Below are positions 1 through 7,511 of a stretch of DNA of 20,075 nucleotides, in pieces. Each line of letters begins with the position of its first letter. Within the stretch, counting starts at the first letter, position 1. The translations under genes were made by a program, and so were the position numbers. The notes beneath the pieces are model-generated. The model was not told where the DNA came from and did not search any database. It was given only the letters and a program-made list of their open reading frames with translations. Source of the DNA: Candidatus Nanohalarchaeota archaeon (lineage in GTDB: Archaea; EX4484-52; B79-G9); assembly GCA_030594795.1 (NCBI GenBank), contig JAUVEK010000006.1:1-20075 (forward strand), read 5' to 3'.

Positions 1-267
1 GGTCTGTATTGCCTCTAGCTTTGTTATCAGTTCCAAATCTTCTATTTCGCGCAATTTATCTTTAATTTGCGACAGCGCTGCTAATGATTCTTTTATATTT
101 TTTATCTCTGCTGCTGTAGCAAAGTCTCCTTTGAGTTTGCCGATGGAATCTTCCAGAACAAGAATATTTTTTTCAATATCTGATTCATGACGCTTTTTTT
201 GGATATTGGACTGTTCACTATCAGTTGATACAGCTTCCCCAGAATTCTCTTTTTTTCCAAACATCAT
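1..267 (-). CDS. Coiled-coil protein, N-terminal part (runs off the left edge)
   Basis: The frame is open from an ATG at 267 to the edge of the window (89 codons), so the C-terminus is missing. The protein begins MMFGKK, continues with a short polar stretch rich in Ser, Glu and Gln (residues about 6-25), then a Lys/Glu/Leu/Ile-rich segment with heptad spacing from about residue 30 onward that predicts a long alpha-helical coiled coil. There is no membrane segment or catalytic motif in the visible part. A second ATG directly follows the first, so the start is uncertain by one codon. A TATA-like element at 334-345 sits at a suitable distance upstream. It is divergent from the sugar operon at 575. 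I do not recognise the family; a structural or scaffold role is only a guess. Confidence 0.65.
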   Translation of the reverse strand, partial: MMFGKKENSGEAVSTDSEQSNIQKKRHESDIEKNILVLEDSIGKLKGDFATAAEIKNIKESLAALSQIKDKLREIEDLELITKLEAIQT

Positions 268-333
268 ACCAGTCTCTCGATGAGCAATATAGTCCTTGTA
301 TCAGCGCTTAACAATGTAAATAATAGTTGACGA

Positions 334-345
334 GATATATATAAT
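334..345 (-). promoter_or_regulatory. Probable TATA box for the left-edge coiled-coil gene
   Basis: An AT-only alternating stretch (ATATATATAATT on the plus strand) lies about 70 bases upstream of the ATG at 267. Read on the minus strand it would place transcription start near 310-315. It is nearly symmetric, so direction is inferred from the neighbouring gene. Confidence 0.35.
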
Positions 346-347
346 TT

Positions 348-391
348 ATCCGGAATAGTCTGTGTTCAGTCCAAAACACACGGATCCGGAT
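348..391. repeat. Two-stem inverted repeat in the 268-574 intergenic gap
   Basis: The gap of about 300 bases between the left-edge gene and the sugar operon contains no supported gene. Its one clear structure is an imperfect hairpin. ATCCGGA at 348-354 pairs with TCCGGAT at 385-391. After a small asymmetric internal loop, TGTGTT at 361-366 pairs with AACACA at 375-380, closing an 8-base loop. It lies next to a TATA-like element and may be an operator or a leader structure. The rest of the gap is AT-rich; a weak TATA-like TTTATTAA near 498-506 could serve the gene at 575. Confidence 0.4.
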
Positions 392-574
392 ATTTTCAGA
401 TAAATCGTATCTTTGAGAGACTATTTCTCTATTTTATTTCATGTCATCCTGTACGACGACACAAAACAATCATATTTTCTTCTTGGAACAATCGCCCTTT
501 ATTAATTTTTCGGTACGATAACTTCCCAGTAGATACAATGAGTAATAGATTCAAACGGGCAGGGATAGTGATTT

Positions 575-1900
575 ATGTATTGGACAAATGGCTCTTTATT
601 TGAAAAAAAAGTCAGAGATAAGAAGGCAAGCATTGCAGTCGTAGGACTGGGGTATGTAGGGCTGCCGATTGCGATGACTTTTGCTAAAAAGGGGTTCAAG
701 GTCTATGGTTATGATATTGACAAAAGTAAAATAGAGTCTCTGAAACAGAAGAGAAATTTTCTTGAAGATGAAATGTGGATTGACAGAATACTTCAAAAAG
801 CACATACATTCAGCGCATCAGCTAATGTCATGAATGCGGGATCACACGATGCAATCATTGTCGCTGTTCCCACCCCTGCTGACCCGGCAACTAAAAAGCC
901 GATTTATGATTTTGTGGTATCTGCAGCAAAATGTGTCGGCTGCAGCCTGAAAAGTGGTGCTTTGGTCATCCTGGAGTCAACGGTGGGACCCGGTACAACT
1001 GAGGGCATATTCAGAAAGACGCTTGAGGATGTTTCCGGTCTCAAGGCAGGGATGGATTTTGGATTATCATATTCACCTGAGCGCATCAACCCGGGCGATG
1101 ATAAGCACAGGATCGATAAGATCCCAAAAGTTGTGAGCGGCATTGATGATTTGAGTGCATGCGCATGCGCATGCCTATACCTGCAGATTGTGCCTTCTGT
1201 GTATAGAACATCAACACTAAAGGAAGCAGAACTTACAAAACTCCTTGAAAATATCCAGAGGGATATGAATGTTGCCCTTGCCAATGAATTCGCAAAGATA
1301 TGCGACATACTCGGTGCTGATGTGAAAAATGTTATTGAAGCAGCATCAACGAAATGGAATTTCTATAATGTATCACCGGGATGCGGGGTCGGGGGGCACT
1401 GCCTGCCTGATGACCCGTGGTTCTTGATTCATGAACTGGAAAAGAAAGGATACACATCGAATTTAATTAAAACTGCAAGAAAGACGAATGAAGAGATGCC
1501 TGCGTATACTGCGCGCAAGGCAGCGAACCTTTTATGCAAGAAGCCAAATGGCTCTAAAATTGCGATTGTCGGGCTTGCCTACAAAGACAATGTCTCTGAT
1601 GTGAGAAACTCTCCTGCCAGGGCAGTCATCGAGGAAATGAAGAGCATGGGATACACAAATATCATCGCTCATGACCCGCATGTCGGGAAAGTGGACTGGA
1701 TAAAGACAGATAATTTTGAGAATACTCTAAAAGATGCTGAACTGGTGATTGTGACAACACCACACAAGCGCATAAAAAACCTGTCTGCGAGGAATATAAG
1801 GAAACTTGCACCCCATGCATCAGTTGTTGACGGCAGGAACGTACTTAACAAAAGCGACTTTCTTTCAGAGAAGATAAAATATGCAGGTATAGGGCGGTGA
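575..1900 (+). CDS. UDP-N-acetylhexosamine 6-dehydrogenase (WbpA/TviB type)
   Basis: This is a cytoplasmic NAD-dependent dehydrogenase that oxidises C6 of a UDP-hexose twice to give a UDP-uronic acid. Visible features: N-terminal Rossmann motif GLGYVGLP (residues about 24-31), the ESTVGPGTTE segment, SPERINPGD, the central helix NIQRDMNVALANEF, and the catalytic cysteine Cys276 in GVGGHCLPDDP. A C-terminal UDP-binding domain begins near IAIVGLAYK. The SPERINPGD signature is closer to UDP-GlcNAc dehydrogenases (Vi antigen TviB, WbpA) than to UDP-glucose dehydrogenases, so an N-acetylated substrate is favoured but not proven. At 441 residues, length is normal. It is the first gene of a six-gene operon; its stop lies 5 bases before the chosen GT2 start. 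Odd point: residues 195-200 read ACACAC, encoded by three perfect tandem GCATGC units. Confidence 0.93.
   Translation: MYWTNGSLFEKKVRDKKASIAVVGLGYVGLPIAMTFAKKGFKVYGYDIDKSKIESLKQKRNFLEDEMWIDRILQKAHTFSASANVMNAGSHDAIIVAVPTPADPATKKPIYDFVVSAAKCVGCSLKSGALVILESTVGPGTTEGIFRKTLEDVSGLKAGMDFGLSYSPERINPGDDKHRIDKIPKVVSGIDDLSACACACLYLQIVPSVYRTSTLKEAELTKLLENIQRDMNVALANEFAKICDILGADVKNVIEAASTKWNFYNVSPGCGVGGHCLPDDPWFLIHELEKKGYTSNLIKTARKTNEEMPAYTARKAANLLCKKPNGSKIAIVGLAYKDNVSDVRNSPARAVIEEMKSMGYTNIIAHDPHVGKVDWIKTDNFENTLKDAELVIVTTPHKRIKNLSARNIRKLAPHASVVDGRNVLNKSDFLSEKIKYAGIGR
1157..1174. repeat. Three perfect tandem GCATGC hexamers inside the dehydrogenase gene
   Basis: Eighteen bases made of three GCATGC copies, self-complementary overall, encode Ala-Cys three times at residues 195-200. 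Each unit is itself a palindrome, and the alternating purine-pyrimidine tract could adopt unusual DNA structure. Protein length around it matches the family, so this looks like in-frame sequence drift rather than an insertion. Confidence 0.7.
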
Positions 1901-1905
1901 TTGAT

Positions 1906-3198
1906 GTGGGTATGCCAATAATCGTGCCTGTCATTGGCTCACAGATAGTTCTCGGCGCTTATGCCAAACTCAGGAAAAAGCCTTATGTTTTGCATAAAAC
2001 ACATGGTTACAGACCGTCTGTGAGCGTCATAATCCCGGCTAAAAATGAAGGGCGGCGCATACAGTATGCTCTGGCGTCACTTGAGATGCAGACATATCCT
2101 GTCGAAAAGGTGTATATCATTGATGACTATTCGACAGACAATACTATTGAAGTTGTCAGAAAGATGCACTTTTTGACAAAAAAGTTTGAGATTGAACTGT
2201 ACCATAATGAAAAATCAGTCGGCAAGACCCCGGGGGTCAAATTCGGCGCAAGGATTGCAACTACGGATAAAATAATGGTGCTTGATGCGGATACTATCCT
2301 CTCTGACCCGAAATACATTGAGAAGATTGTGAGAGCGCATTCTGATTCTAAAACAGGAAGTTCTTACGGCACTGTAAGGCCATTCTCAAAAAAGGACCAG
2401 ATGAAGACCCTTTTTAAGATGCTTCTTCTAAAGCATTATCCTGCTTCAAGAGAGCTTGTGGCGCACTATAAAAACAAGGCAGAGATGCGCCCGCTGCAAA
2501 AACTGAAATATTATTTTTTCCGGTGGCCTGTTGAGAGGTACCGGGAAGCACTTTATCTTACTGACCAGTATTTTGCAAAAGACAGTGCGCTTCGTATATT
2601 CGGGACAACCCTGTTCCCGATTGGATGCGGTGTGATGTATGACAGGAAGCTGCTGGAGTATGTTTTTGACTATTATGAATCCACACTCGGGGACAACCTC
2701 ACGACATCAGAGGACATATTCATTGGATTTTCTCTTGTAAACATGGGTTATACAAATATACAGGTGCCGGATGCAACGATGATAAGTGCTGAGCCGCGCG
2801 TTGACAGGCTGCCAAAACAGCTTTTCCTGTGGAATTCTTCATTTCTGCAGAGCGCTTATTATTTTAAGAACATGACTCTTTCGCTGAAACCTAAAAAAGA
2901 TAAGCCTGCTTACGGGTGGATAATCCTTGCGCCCATTCTTGAAAAAATTACATATCCCATTGCGCTGGCATACCTTATATGGTTTGACTGGATATATGCA
3001 GTGCTTACGATGATGATAGAATACCTCGCATATGTTTTTATACTGCGCATGTCTGACCCTGGGATGGGGAAGATGCACTTTTTGAAAATATGCGCTGTTG
3101 CGCTCCCGCTTAGGATTCTTAATCTTCTTTTGGATGTTTACGTGACGTTTCGATTTTTGGTAGACCTTGCTATCGGCAGGAGGAACTGGAGAAAATGA
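1906..3198 (+). CDS. Membrane-associated family 2 glycosyltransferase
   Basis: A GT-A fold glycosyltransferase, probably adding or polymerising a sugar from the nucleotide sugars made by its neighbours. The GT2 domain starts at SVIIPAKNEG and VYIIDDYSTDNT. The metal-binding DxD is D127-A-D129, and the catalytic-base-like Glu-Asp pair is E269-D270 (SEDIFIGF). A degenerate version of the processive Q/RxxRW motif appears as KQLFLW. Hydrophobic segments follow at about residues 335-375 and 395-425, with a possible short one at the N-terminus, so it is likely bound to the cytoplasmic membrane like hyaluronan or cellulose synthase-type enzymes. Start: GGTGAT at 1895-1900 is best read as the ribosome site, giving GTG 1906; ATG 1912 and GTG 1897 are alternatives. 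Its stop overlaps the next start (ATGA). Confidence 0.88.
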   Translation: MGMPIIVPVIGSQIVLGAYAKLRKKPYVLHKTHGYRPSVSVIIPAKNEGRRIQYALASLEMQTYPVEKVYIIDDYSTDNTIEVVRKMHFLTKKFEIELYHNEKSVGKTPGVKFGARIATTDKIMVLDADTILSDPKYIEKIVRAHSDSKTGSSYGTVRPFSKKDQMKTLFKMLLLKHYPASRELVAHYKNKAEMRPLQKLKYYFFRWPVERYREALYLTDQYFAKDSALRIFGTTLFPIGCGVMYDRKLLEYVFDYYESTLGDNLTTSEDIFIGFSLVNMGYTNIQVPDATMISAEPRVDRLPKQLFLWNSSFLQSAYYFKNMTLSLKPKKDKPAYGWIILAPILEKITYPIALAYLIWFDWIYAVLTMMIEYLAYVFILRMSDPGMGKMHFLKICAVALPLRILNLLLDVYVTFRFLVDLAIGRRNWRK

Positions 3199-4178
3199 AT
3201 GGTGAAAAAATAGTTGTTACCGGAGGCGCCGGGTTTATCGGCAGGCATCTTGTCCAGAGGCTTCTTTCAATGAAAGATGATGTCTGTCTGACTGTTCTTG
3301 ACAATTTTTCTGTCGGAAGAAGAGATAATCTGGCAGTGATAGGTACGAATGGCAATAGGCTTGATGTTGTGCGCGGCGATGTCAGGGATGAGAAAGTGCT
3401 GGACAAAGTGCTGGCTGGTGCAGATACAGTGTATCACATGGCTGCTGTTGTCGGTGTCGACAGGGTGATTGCGATGCCTGAGGAGACATGGGATGTAGAG
3501 GTCAATGGCACGAGAACCCTTCTTGAGAAGTGCGAATGTTTTGGAGTAAAGCGGTTCTTTTTAGCGTCATCTTCCGAGTGCTATGGCAAATATGATATCC
3601 GGAGGCTGCCTATGAAGGAGAGTGATGCTGTAGTGCCGAATACCAATTACGGGAAAGCTAAACTTGAGTGCGAGAAGATGTGTGCAGAATATGGCTCGAG
3701 GGGGGGAATGAACTGCGTGGGTGTGAGGTATTTTAATGTTTATGGCAAATTGCAGAGTTTCAACGGGTATGTGATACCGAACATGATATGGCAGGCACTG
3801 AATGGTGAGCCTGTTAAAGTACACGGGCACGGCAGGCAATTGAGGGACTTCATGTATATTGACGATGCTGTTTGCGCTACCATTAAGCTTGCAGAGAGCA
3901 AAGTTGAGGGTGTGTATAATGTGGGCGCAGGAAAACCTGTGAGCATCATGGATGTTGCAAGGATGATAATGTATCTTACCGCCTCAAAATCACAGGTAAT
4001 GCATGTCCCTATCCGGCGCCCTACAGATATTGAAAGCAAATCAGGTGATAATACGAAAATCAGACAAGCAATCGGGTGGATGCCGGTACATGATATACAA
4101 TCGGGCCTGGTAAAGACCATAGATGATTACAAGAGGTGTTTAGATGAATGTAGTTGCAATATGCGCGCATCCGGATGA
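3195..4178 (+). CDS. NAD-dependent sugar-nucleotide epimerase/dehydratase/decarboxylase (extended SDR)
   Basis: An extended short-chain dehydrogenase/reductase acting on a nucleotide sugar. The Rossmann motif GGAGFIG occupies residues 10-16, followed by the NAD-contact region DNFSVGRRDN and GDVRD. The catalytic set is SSS (125-127) with Tyr152 and Lys156 (YGKAK), then RYFNVYG. These support NAD-bound 4-epimerase, 4,6-dehydratase or UDP-glucuronate decarboxylase chemistry. The motifs alone do not decide which, although the neighbouring UDP-uronate-forming dehydrogenase makes 4-epimerisation or decarboxylation of a UDP-uronic acid plausible. It starts inside the stop of the GT2 gene (ATGA), with a GGAGG-like site just upstream, and its 3' end overlaps the deacetylase gene by 35 bases. 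Translational coupling is likely. Length, 327 residues, is normal. Confidence 0.9.
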   Translation: MNGEKIVVTGGAGFIGRHLVQRLLSMKDDVCLTVLDNFSVGRRDNLAVIGTNGNRLDVVRGDVRDEKVLDKVLAGADTVYHMAAVVGVDRVIAMPEETWDVEVNGTRTLLEKCECFGVKRFFLASSSECYGKYDIRRLPMKESDAVVPNTNYGKAKLECEKMCAEYGSRGGMNCVGVRYFNVYGKLQSFNGYVIPNMIWQALNGEPVKVHGHGRQLRDFMYIDDAVCATIKLAESKVEGVYNVGAGKPVSIMDVARMIMYLTASKSQVMHVPIRRPTDIESKSGDNTKIRQAIGWMPVHDIQSGLVKTIDDYKRCLDECSCNMRASG

Positions 4179-4794
4179 TATCGAGTTCAACTGTGCGGGG
4201 ACTCTTTTGAAGCACAAAGAAGAGGGGGATGAAGTTGTGATGATAACAGTGTCTAACGGCGCTACAGAAAATCATAAGCGTGAAATTATCAGGAGCGAGA
4301 AAAACGCTATATTGGAAGCAAAGAGAGCTGCCTCTATTATCGGGGCAAAACTTTACATCCTTGACTACAAAGCGCTTGATATTCCATGCAATCACAAAAT
4401 CATTGGGGAGCTTGAGTCTATCATCAATAAGCATCATGCTGATACAGTGTACACACATTGGCATGGCCATACGAACCAGGATCACAGGAGAGTAAGCATG
4501 GCTGCTCTTGCTGCTGCAAGATGCGTCGAGCGGGTGTTGATGTGGGAAGAAGGGATACCGCACTCATCCTGCATTTCAGGGTTTAGCCCGCAGTTGTACG
4601 TGGACATAACCGGCCAGATGGATAAAAAGATGGAGGCAGTTCGTGCGCATGTGTCGCAGGTCAGGAAATACGGGAAGGATCTTATGGATGCGATTGCTGC
4701 GCGCGCACGATACAGGGGATACCAGATTCGCGTGAAGTATGCCGAGTGTTTCTACGTAAGCAAGCTTGTGAATGACGGCTTTTTAAGCAAATAA
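4144..4794 (+). CDS. PIG-L/LmbE-family zinc deacetylase (BshB/GlcNAc-PI deacetylase-like)
   Basis: A zinc-dependent N-deacetylase that removes acetyl from an N-acetylamino sugar. The family signature AHPDDIEF lies at residues 8-15 (metal ligands His9 and Asp12, catalytic base Asp11). The second metal motif is seen as NQDHRRV, with His114 as ligand. The 216-residue length fits BshB, MshB and LmbE relatives. The gene overlaps the upstream epimerase by 35 bases and has an AGGTGT site at 4134-4139. Directly downstream is a BshC-like gene, the same partner order of activities as in bacillithiol synthesis, where BshB exposes the glucosamine amine that BshC then cysteinylates. The actual substrate here could instead be a UDP-linked or lipid-linked GlcNAc-type sugar. 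Confidence 0.9.
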   Translation: MNVVAICAHPDDIEFNCAGTLLKHKEEGDEVVMITVSNGATENHKREIIRSEKNAILEAKRAASIIGAKLYILDYKALDIPCNHKIIGELESIINKHHADTVYTHWHGHTNQDHRRVSMAALAAARCVERVLMWEEGIPHSSCISGFSPQLYVDITGQMDKKMEAVRAHVSQVRKYGKDLMDAIAARARYRGYQIRVKYAECFYVSKLVNDGFLSK

Positions 4795-4803
4795 TGTGAT
4801 TGG

Positions 4804-6450
4804 ATGAATGCATCTTTAGATACAATCGGTTCAATAAAAACAGTGAATTCTTTAGCTGATGCTGTGCATAAATCTTACGTTTGCACAAATGACAGGCTGG
4901 ACAATGAGCCTGCATGGAAAAAAAGGGTGCTTTCCAACAGGAAAAAGATTGCGAGCCACATAAAGAAGTTCCATAAGGATTCCGGTACACTGACTTTTGG
5001 AGTGCGGGAAAAGCTTGCGATACTGCACAGTAAAAAGGACTGCATATTCCTGATGAGTGCACATCAGACAAATTTTGTACCTTACTCCGGGGTTGTGAGG
5101 AAAACTACGCTGATGCATGCTGTAAAAGAAAAGCTTGCGCGGTTAAGTGGCGTGGAGGTGGTTGAGTTCTACGGGGTTGCCAACCAGGATATCGCATCAT
5201 CATGGCCGTGGCTGAAAATGACACAATTTCCTAGCATCTTCCATAAAAACGGCATTTTTGAATTGTCATACGACCTGAAAAAAGAGTATGAAATGAAGAT
5301 ACATGCTGCTGTCCCTAATCCTGATTGGAGCGATATCTTAAAATGGGGAAATGATACAAGAGAATGGATGAAATCCTGCCTGAATTGCATTGAAAACAGC
5401 GGGTACAATGTTTATCCTGAGAGCAAAAACGAACTATATCGCAATTATGAACTGTTTATGGGTATACTCAGGGAGTCAGGGGAGTCTGCCCGGAATTTTG
5501 CTGAGTTTAATGCCATCATGCTTTCAAAGATTGTGAATAATCATTTTTGTCATGACACTCTTTTTTCACTTTTTACTGACTGCCAAAAGGTTTTCGATAA
5601 GGAGTTCCTGTTTTTGCTTGAAAATTACAGGAAATATTATTCGTGTCTTGCTGATATCAATAGTATACAGAAACAAGATATGATTGCTCCGTTCTGGTAT
5701 CATTGCGAGTGCTTGGGGAAGGTTGAACTTGAGATTATGGAAGATGAGGATGTGCTGAAGTTATCCGGAAAGTGCCCGGCATGCGGTAAAGTGCATTCTT
5801 TTGCACTTAGCAAGGATAATATGGCTTCGGATTTTTCAACGATTTCGAAGCACATATCTGCAAGGGCAAGGCCTATGACTCTTGTGTTTTTCGAGGGGCT
5901 TTCAGTGAATATGTATGTCGGGGGCGCACTTGCAGGCAAATGCTATTTGAAAGAAGCAAAACATATTGCTGATAACATGAAGCTGAATTTCCCGCCTGTT
6001 GCTGTCTGGCGGCCAAGGGATACGTATAGTGGTCTTGGCCAGCTTTCGTGTGAATTGTTTGAAAAGAGTGCATGTGACGGTCGCAGTCTTGAGGATACTA
6101 TTTACTGTCTTGAAAGTGAGATTAATATGATTAATGAGCGGATTAGCGGGATTGATGCGCTTATAAAACGCACAACTTCGATGCATGAGCGCAATAAGCT
6201 TATTGCAGAAAAAAACACTATTCGCAAAGAGTATGATCTGAGACTGTATTCAAAGAAATTGTCTGATCTGAAGAAGATTCCAAACGCGCGCGCTGTAATG
6301 CCTTCTATCATGGATTACGCGATAAATATCGGGCTTGAGAGGACGCGCGACAAATGGCATGAACATCTGATGAGTAACGGCAGCTTGTCAGAGAACATAA
6401 ACATGGATTCAGTATTAAAATACAGAGGTAATGAATATGGCACACAATGA
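4804..6450 (+). CDS. BshC-like (bacillithiol cysteine-adding enzyme family) protein with zinc-ribbon insertion
   Basis: BshC links L-cysteine to the free amine of glucosaminyl-malate; its known structure has a Rossmann core like class I tRNA synthetases plus a coiled coil. By eye this protein follows that plan. SAHQTNFVPYSG (85-96) takes the place of the BshC TGQQxGxFxGP segment, and GVANQDI (124-130) that of the AxEDHD segment. RPMTLVFFEGL, MYVGGAL (370-376) and PPVAVWRPRDT (about 397-407) match the RP..QD..LP, YVGGP and PxxxPR block. A coiled coil follows (about 436-495). The Gln-Gln and Glu-Asp-His signatures are altered, so the substrate may differ. A Cys4 zinc ribbon (Cys301, Cys303, Cys324, Cys327) is not something I associate with BshC. 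It lies 9 bases after the deacetylase stop (GTGAT at 4796-4800) and overlaps the methyltransferase. Confidence 0.6.
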   Translation: MNASLDTIGSIKTVNSLADAVHKSYVCTNDRLDNEPAWKKRVLSNRKKIASHIKKFHKDSGTLTFGVREKLAILHSKKDCIFLMSAHQTNFVPYSGVVRKTTLMHAVKEKLARLSGVEVVEFYGVANQDIASSWPWLKMTQFPSIFHKNGIFELSYDLKKEYEMKIHAAVPNPDWSDILKWGNDTREWMKSCLNCIENSGYNVYPESKNELYRNYELFMGILRESGESARNFAEFNAIMLSKIVNNHFCHDTLFSLFTDCQKVFDKEFLFLLENYRKYYSCLADINSIQKQDMIAPFWYHCECLGKVELEIMEDEDVLKLSGKCPACGKVHSFALSKDNMASDFSTISKHISARARPMTLVFFEGLSVNMYVGGALAGKCYLKEAKHIADNMKLNFPPVAVWRPRDTYSGLGQLSCELFEKSACDGRSLEDTIYCLESEINMINERISGIDALIKRTTSMHERNKLIAEKNTIRKEYDLRLYSKKLSDLKKIPNARAVMPSIMDYAINIGLERTRDKWHEHLMSNGSLSENINMDSVLKYRGNEYGTQ

Positions 6451-7048
6451 ACTTGTAATTGAAAACTATAATACATGGATAAAAGAAAACCCGGGCATCG
6501 GCATCATGGGCTACGGAAGTGAGAAGTCGCAGGACATACGGTTCAATATGCTTTTTAAGATAGGTGATATGAATGAGAGGACGATTCTTGATGTCGGGTG
6601 CGGAAGAGGTGATTTTGCAGTAAAAGCGGTACAGAGAGGCATAAAATACAGGAAATATCTCGGCACAGACATAGTCCCGAAGATGATAGAGATTGCGAAG
6701 AAGACAAACTTTGCCAAGAATACAGAATTCAAAGTACTGGATATTCTGAATTGCAGTGAAAAGCTGTCTTTTGACTATGTTGTCATGTGCGGTCCAATGA
6801 ACCTTAAGACCCCGCATACTGAGGATATTGCAAAAAAGCTGATAAAAAGGGCATTTGAGATTGCAAAAATCGGTGTTGTATTTAATATGACCAGTGTTTT
6901 TGGTGATGTTGAGTACAGGACCGATCATACGCATTATTTTGACCCGTTCGATATCCTGCGGTTTTGCAGTACTATGACGAGGAACCTGGCTTTTGACCAT
7001 ACATACCTGCCGCACGATTTTACGGTTTTTATGTATAAGAAATCATGA
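6437..7048 (+). CDS. Class I SAM-dependent methyltransferase
   Basis: Motif I ILDVGCGRGDF is followed by an acidic loop in LGTDIVPKM and a motif IV-like DYVVMCGPMN, the standard Rossmann-type S-adenosylmethionine methyltransferase layout; about 203 residues. The acceptor cannot be read from sequence. As the last gene of the sugar operon it probably O- or N-methylates a sugar or the product of the BshC-like enzyme. ATG 6437 is preferred because AGAGGT at 6424-6429 lies 7 bases upstream; ATG 6431 would leave almost no spacing. Either start overlaps the end of the BshC-like gene, so the two are probably translationally coupled. The operon appears to end here, because the next gene is on the opposite strand. 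Confidence 0.85.
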   Translation: MAHNELVIENYNTWIKENPGIGIMGYGSEKSQDIRFNMLFKIGDMNERTILDVGCGRGDFAVKAVQRGIKYRKYLGTDIVPKMIEIAKKTNFAKNTEFKVLDILNCSEKLSFDYVVMCGPMNLKTPHTEDIAKKLIKRAFEIAKIGVVFNMTSVFGDVEYRTDHTHYFDPFDILRFCSTMTRNLAFDHTYLPHDFTVFMYKKS

Positions 7049-7134
7049 AAATTTCGGTTAGATTGAGGCATTTTCAAGCTTTTTGATTGCCGGTTCATAC
7101 TTTATATGCAATAAAAAAGGAAAATATGAATGAA

Positions 7135-7419
7135 CTATTCTGGTTCATCGTCTAAATTAGGTTGCGCGAGATGCGCCGCCCTCAGCATTATGTCGTCTTT
7201 GTGGGCTGCGCTTTCTTTTATTTTTTCTGCAAATTCTATTGCTTTCTCTGTGTTGCCGAGCTTGAGATAATTGTCTGCTATGTGCCAGATAAGAAATTCG
7301 TCATCCGGATGCTTTTCCAGCATGGATAGGTTGATTTTGAGAATTTCATCCCAGTTTTTTTGAAAGTGCGCTTCAGTTGCTCTTTTAAGTGTTTCTGCAT
7401 CATATATCGGATGAACCAT
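7135..7419 (-). CDS. Small TPR-like helical repeat protein
   Basis: A 94-residue soluble protein. Residues about 18-70 contain two helical-hairpin units with tetratricopeptide-like spacing, the clearest being WHIADNYLKLGNTEKAIEFA. The N- and C-terminal ends are short and polar, and the tail is acidic (DDEPE). Likely a protein-protein interaction adaptor; no partner can be named. ATG 7419 is preceded by GGAAGGTGT five bases upstream, which strongly supports this start. It converges on the methyltransferase gene and is divergent from the tandem paralogues at 7512. The AT-rich stretch between 7425 and 7490 can supply promoters in both directions. Confidence 0.75.
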   Translation of the reverse strand: MVHPIYDAETLKRATEAHFQKNWDEILKINLSMLEKHPDDEFLIWHIADNYLKLGNTEKAIEFAEKIKESAAHKDDIMLRAAHLAQPNLDDEPE

Positions 7420-7447
7420 TACAACACCTTCCTTTATATAGAATCTA

Positions 7448-7489
7448 AGATAAATAATATATAGAAGTACAAGTATTAATATTTATTAG
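7448..7489. promoter_or_regulatory. Divergent AT-rich promoter region
   Basis: Between the TPR gene (minus) and the paralogue pair (plus) are two TATA-like stretches, AATAATATATAG around 7453-7464 and TATTAATATTTATT around 7474-7487. Either could direct plus transcription into the AGGTGAT site at 7501-7507; the first, read on the minus strand, fits the TPR gene. Confidence 0.35.
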
Positions 7490-7511
7490 TTATGTTTTTC
7501 AGGTGATTTGT

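Noticed and set aside
904..1308. A 134-codon minus-strand frame inside the dehydrogenase gene
   Set aside because: It is fully antisense to a gene with clear conserved motifs and has no recognisable domain; a shadow frame.
1897..1911. GTG 1897 as the GT2 start
   Set aside because: The GTG is part of GGTGAT, which has the right form and spacing to be the ribosome site for GTG 1906 or ATG 1912.
4804..6450. Reading this gene as a class I lysyl-tRNA synthetase because of its zinc ribbon and Rossmann-like core
   Set aside because: HIGH and KMSKS signatures are not visible, while the ordered blocks fit BshC better; the shared fold explains the resemblance.
6308..7015. A 235-codon minus-strand frame opposite the BshC-like end and methyltransferase
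   Set aside because: Composition is unlike a real protein (scattered Cys, His, Ile and Leu) and the plus strand has a clear SAM methyltransferase.
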